The position numbers were made by a program, and so were the translations under genes. Shown one piece after another: positions 61,511-64,000 of a stretch of 64,000 nt of DNA. The notes beneath the pieces are model-generated. The model saw nothing but the letters and a program-made list of their open reading frames with translations, was not told where the DNA came from and made no database searches. Position 1 is the stretch's first letter; the number at the start of each line of letters is the position of its first letter. Source of the stretch: an uncultured bacterium (lineage in GTDB: Bacteria > Bacillota > Clostridia > Lachnospirales > Lachnospiraceae); contig CANSYK010000006.1 of the NCBI GenBank assembly GCA_947651225.1, forward strand, positions 1-64,000. Reading direction: 5' to 3'.

Positions 61511-61844
61511 ATTTCATTTCCCTTTCTTATTCTTACATCTGTCAGTATTTCCAGCTTCTTTTCTGCTTATGTGATAGAACACTTCCTTACTATTCACGGA
61601 CAACCAAACCGCAAGGCACAATAATTTATAACCTTTTTACAGAAATCGCCGTGAATGGTAAATGTTTCTATACTAGTATACTAAAAATGGAAAAAAATAC
61701 TAGAGAAAAAATTTGAATAGTGATATAATACCACTTGCACGGTTGAAATGGATACAGCAATCCATATATATTGATAAGATATTACAGATACAAGATAGTG
61801 ACTATATTAAATTCAGGCATTGAGCAGAAATGGGGGAAAAGACG
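61511..61844. other. Intergenic region between cvfB and ridA
   Basis: 334 bp with a TTACTATTCACGG...CCGTGAATGGTAA palindrome at 61587-61661 (same family as 25814). A TATAAT near 61721-61726 may be the ridA -10 box, without a clear -35. No gene was seen. Confidence 0.5.
61587..61661. repeat. Dispersed palindrome, TTACTATTCACGG family, copy C
   Basis: TTACTATTCACGG (61587-61599) and CCGTGAATGGTAA (61649-61661) pair with one mismatch around 49 nt unrelated to copies A and B. Confidence 0.75.
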
Positions 61845-62219
61845 ATGACAGAAATTTCAACAAAGAATGCGCCAGCGGCAATTGGTCCGTATTCTCAGGC
61901 AATTGAGGTGAACGGAATGATTTATACTTCTGGGATGATTCCAATTAATCCGCAGACTGGCGAACTGGTTAGTGGTACAGTAGAAGAGCAGGCGAAACAG
62001 GCATTTTCCAATTTAAAGGCGTTGGTAGAGGCGGCGGGTTCGTCTATGGACCATGTAGTAAAAACAGTTGTCTTTATAAAAAATATGGATGATTTTGCAA
62101 AAATCAATGCGATTTATGAAACATATTTTGAAAAACCATATCCTGCCAGATCTTGTGTGGAGGTTGCAAGGCTTCCAAAAGATGTTGCTTTAGAGGTTGA
62201 GGCAGTTGTACAAAAATAA
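61845..62219 (+). CDS. ridA: RidA family reactive enamine/imine deaminase
   Basis: A 124-residue trimeric enzyme that hydrolyses reactive 2-aminoacrylate-type intermediates. Family marks: PAAIGPYSQAIEVNGMIYTSGMIPINPQTGELV, EEQAKQAFSNLKALVEAAGSSMDHVVKTVVFIKNMDDF and the C-terminal PARSCVEVARLPKDVALEVEAVV (the catalytic Arg). The ATG at 61845 follows GGGGGA; an ATG at 61830 is a weaker choice. Confidence 0.95.
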   Translation: MTEISTKNAPAAIGPYSQAIEVNGMIYTSGMIPINPQTGELVSGTVEEQAKQAFSNLKALVEAAGSSMDHVVKTVVFIKNMDDFAKINAIYETYFEKPYPARSCVEVARLPKDVALEVEAVVQK

Positions 62220-62519
62220 GATGTAAATTGTTAAAATTCTACACGAGTAGTCACTACTTGTGTAGAATAAAATTTTAAAAAAAATTTTTGTATAAAATAC
62301 ATGAGATTTTGAAAAAAGCCCGAAAAATCAAGGAAAATTGGAAAAAAATATTGTTTGGAAATCAAACGACAAGTATTGACAAAGTGTGCAGACGTTGTTA
62401 TAATGTGTTCGTCAGCGTAATAAATTCGTAATAATTATTACACTGAAATGCCCCATAATTACATATTGGGTAAGTTGTGAACATAAATACATGGATGTAA
62501 ATTACTATGGAGGGATATT
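62220..62519. promoter_or_regulatory. Long upstream region of the NlpC/P60 gene
   Basis: 300 bp. At 62238-62268 a 31-bp near-perfect palindrome (TTCTACACGAGTAGT-C-ACTACTTGTGTAGAA, one mismatch) lies within A and T tracts and can serve as the ridA terminator. The promoter is at 62376-62404. The transcript would have a leader of about 110 nt. Confidence 0.7.
62376..62404 (+). promoter_or_regulatory. Consensus sigma-A promoter of the NlpC/P60 gene
   Basis: TTGACA at 62376-62381, exactly 17 bp, then TATAAT at 62399-62404: a full match to the consensus, so strong expression is expected. Confidence 0.85.
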
Positions 62520-63926
62520 ATGATTAAAACAAGATGGGTGAGAAATGCCGCAGTTTTCGGTACAGCAGTTACATTGTCACTGGCATGCACAGGTTTTGCG
62601 AAAGACAGCACTGCAGCAAGCGTTTGCCAGGAAACAGATATGGCAGGCCTTTCCTTATCGTTAGATAAGTACTATACAGATAATTATGTTGCACCAAAGG
62701 ATGAAGCTACACCAGCTCCAAGTGCTGAGGCTGGAACAGCTACACCAGCTCCAAGTGCTTCTGCCGACGAGTCTGACAAAAAGGAAGAGGCAAAAAAGAG
62801 TACAGAAGAGAAGAGAAAAGAGGAAACGGTTGCAAAGCAGTTCCGTGATCTGGGTATTGCTGATGTAAGTGATTACATCAATATCCGTAAAAAGCCGACT
62901 ACAGAGAGTAAGATTCTTGGTAAGCTTTACAGAGGTTCCTCTGCAAAGATTGTTGGCGAAAAGAATGGATGGGTAAAGATTGAATCCGGAGATGTCAAAG
63001 GTTATATCAGAAAAGATTTACTGGCGATTGGTGCAAAGGCACAGAAGCTTGCAGGGAAATTCGGTACAGCTTATGCGAAAGTAAAGACAGGAACGATTAC
63101 ATTAAATGTACGCTCTAAGAAGAGCACAAAGTCTTCTATTGTTACACAGATTCCTGAGGATGAGAAGTATGAAGTAATCGGTGAGAGTGATAACTGGTAT
63201 AAGGTTACAATTGATGAAGATACAAAAGGATATGTAGCAAAAGAATTTATTAAGACCAAGGTACGTTTTAAAAAGGCAGTTTCTATTGAAGAGGAGTTGG
63301 CAGAGCAGCGCCGTAAGGAAGCAGCAGAAAGAGCAGAGCAGGAACGGCTTGATGCATTAGCAAGAGAGAGAGCAGCAGCAAATCAGTCTAGTTCAAGCAG
63401 CTCAAGCAGTAGTTCTTCAAGCAGCTCAAGCAGCAATTCTTCAAGCAGCTCAAGTAACAGCAGCAGTAGTTCCTCAAGCCATTCGAGCTCAAGCAGCAGT
63501 TCTTCAAACCGTTCAAGTTCAAGCAGCTCAAATAGCTCAAACAACACACCGTCTGTTCCTTCTGGAACTTCAGGTTCAGCAGTTGCGAACTATGCTTGTA
63601 AGTTTGTTGGAAGACCATATGTATGGGGTGGTACAAGTCTTACAAATGGTGCAGATTGTTCTGGATTCACAATGAGTGTTTATGCTCAGTTTGGATACAG
63701 TTTGCCACATTCTTCCGCAGCACAGGCAGGATATGGAAGAAGTGTCAGCATGTCTAATCTTCAGCCTGGTGATTTGCTCTTCTATAAGAATGGTGGAAGA
63801 ATTGGTCACGTTGCAATCTATATTGGTGGTGGACGTATTGTTCATGCAAGCAATGAGACAGATGGCATTAAGATTTCCAGCTATAACTACAGACAGCCAG
63901 CTTGTGCAAGAAGAATTATTGGCTAA
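62520..63926 (+). CDS. Secreted NlpC/P60 cell-wall hydrolase with two SH3 domains
   Basis: A 468-residue exported endopeptidase expected to cut peptidoglycan stem peptides. A signal peptide (about 1-27, ending in ...LACTGFAKD) is followed by an acidic Pro/Ala part with PAPSAEA repeats. Two SH3-like wall-binding domains cover about 115-165 (INIRKKPTTESKILGKLYRG) and 188-243 (LNVRSKKSTKSSIVTQIPED). A Glu/Arg/Ala helix leads to a serine-rich linker (about 288-345). The NlpC/P60 domain (about 352-468) has catalytic Cys in GADCSGFTMSVY, His in GRIGHVAIYIGG, and VHASN. A GGAGGG site precedes the ATG. Confidence 0.94.
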   Translation: MIKTRWVRNAAVFGTAVTLSLACTGFAKDSTAASVCQETDMAGLSLSLDKYYTDNYVAPKDEATPAPSAEAGTATPAPSASADESDKKEEAKKSTEEKRKEETVAKQFRDLGIADVSDYINIRKKPTTESKILGKLYRGSSAKIVGEKNGWVKIESGDVKGYIRKDLLAIGAKAQKLAGKFGTAYAKVKTGTITLNVRSKKSTKSSIVTQIPEDEKYEVIGESDNWYKVTIDEDTKGYVAKEFIKTKVRFKKAVSIEEELAEQRRKEAAERAEQERLDALARERAAANQSSSSSSSSSSSSSSSSNSSSSSSNSSSSSSSHSSSSSSSSNRSSSSSSNSSNNTPSVPSGTSGSAVANYACKFVGRPYVWGGTSLTNGADCSGFTMSVYAQFGYSLPHSSAAQAGYGRSVSMSNLQPGDLLFYKNGGRIGHVAIYIGGGRIVHASNETDGIKISSYNYRQPACARRIIG

Positions 63927-63952
63927 TTGTTTTACGGAGAATAAAATATTCG

Positions 63953-63989
63953 AAAAGCATCGTGTGAATGCATGCGGTGCTTTTCTTTT
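63953..63989 (+). terminator. Terminator of the NlpC/P60 gene
   Basis: AAAAGCATCG pairs with CGGTGCTTTT (one G-U pair), followed by CTTTTG. Confidence 0.8.
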
Positions 63990-64000
63990 GTTGTAAAAAT

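Noticed and set aside
63388-63545. Repeated AGC/TCA/AGT codons in the NlpC/P60 gene as a microsatellite or CRISPR-like array
   Set aside because: It is the in-frame serine-rich linker; units are irregular and there are no spacers.

Overview
The window looks like the chromosome of a motile, low-GC, Gram-positive anaerobe of the Clostridia, most likely a Lachnospiraceae. The basis is codon and base use, AGGAGG-type ribosome sites, a type II fatty-acid operon in the Firmicute order, mbl next to two flagellar rod genes (the mbl-flhO-flhP arrangement of Bacillus), a comFC-yvyF pair, a fused secDF, and several families of dispersed palindromes between genes. No rRNA, tRNA or CRISPR array was seen.

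Layout. (1) 1-6121 is the right end of a mobile element: three consecutive large serine recombinases and a PD-(D/E)XK (Rpn-type) protein. It ends at an 18-bp inverted repeat, directly followed by the 3' part of the spore-maturation gene spmA. The element therefore appears to have inserted inside spmA. (2) 6432-20281 is one long signalling block on the + strand: a single-domain receiver, a hybrid kinase with two receivers, two receiver/HD-GYP proteins (one with a damaged HD motif), a second kinase, then cheR, cheB, a cheY-like gene, cheA, cheW, an MCP without a sensory domain, and a lone Hpt protein. It joins chemotaxis-type signalling to c-di-GMP-type output. (3) 20639-24478, on the minus strand, is a peptide-use operon: OPT transporter, PqqD-like protein, PepD dipeptidase. 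(4) 24800-38725 is mostly housekeeping: class II fructose-bisphosphate aldolase, a DUF1700-like protein, then the tgt-yajC-TIGR04086-secDF group, split by an inverted PHP phosphoesterase and a polysaccharide deacetylase, then a diguanylate cyclase, prmA and recJ. (5) 39070-48134 holds an unknown Gly/Ser/Leu-rich protein, a small membrane protein, mbl, two flagellar rod genes and a rod-binding protein, recD2, comFC, yvyF, and a cheX/response-regulator pair. (6) 48486-57160 is fabH-acpP-fabD-fabG-fabF-accB-fabZ-accC-accD-accA, without the enoyl reductase fabK and without a local regulator. (7) 57685-59893 is an AgrA/AgrC-like two-component system followed by a very short gene for a hydrophobic 22-residue peptide; no agrB or agrD is present. 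(8) 60665-63926 holds cvfB, ridA and a secreted SH3/NlpC-P60 cell-wall hydrolase.

Non-coding structure is rich: a perfect 38-bp inverted repeat between two signalling genes, an exact 51-bp tandem duplication across the end of cheB, a 183-bp MITE-like element with 20-bp terminal repeats whose ends recur beside other genes (twice supplying a stop codon), a 112-bp MITE-like element with a 10-bp target duplication, three copies of a 35-bp palindrome, and two looser palindrome families.

All functional calls rest on motif recognition by eye and on known gene order. No database search was run.
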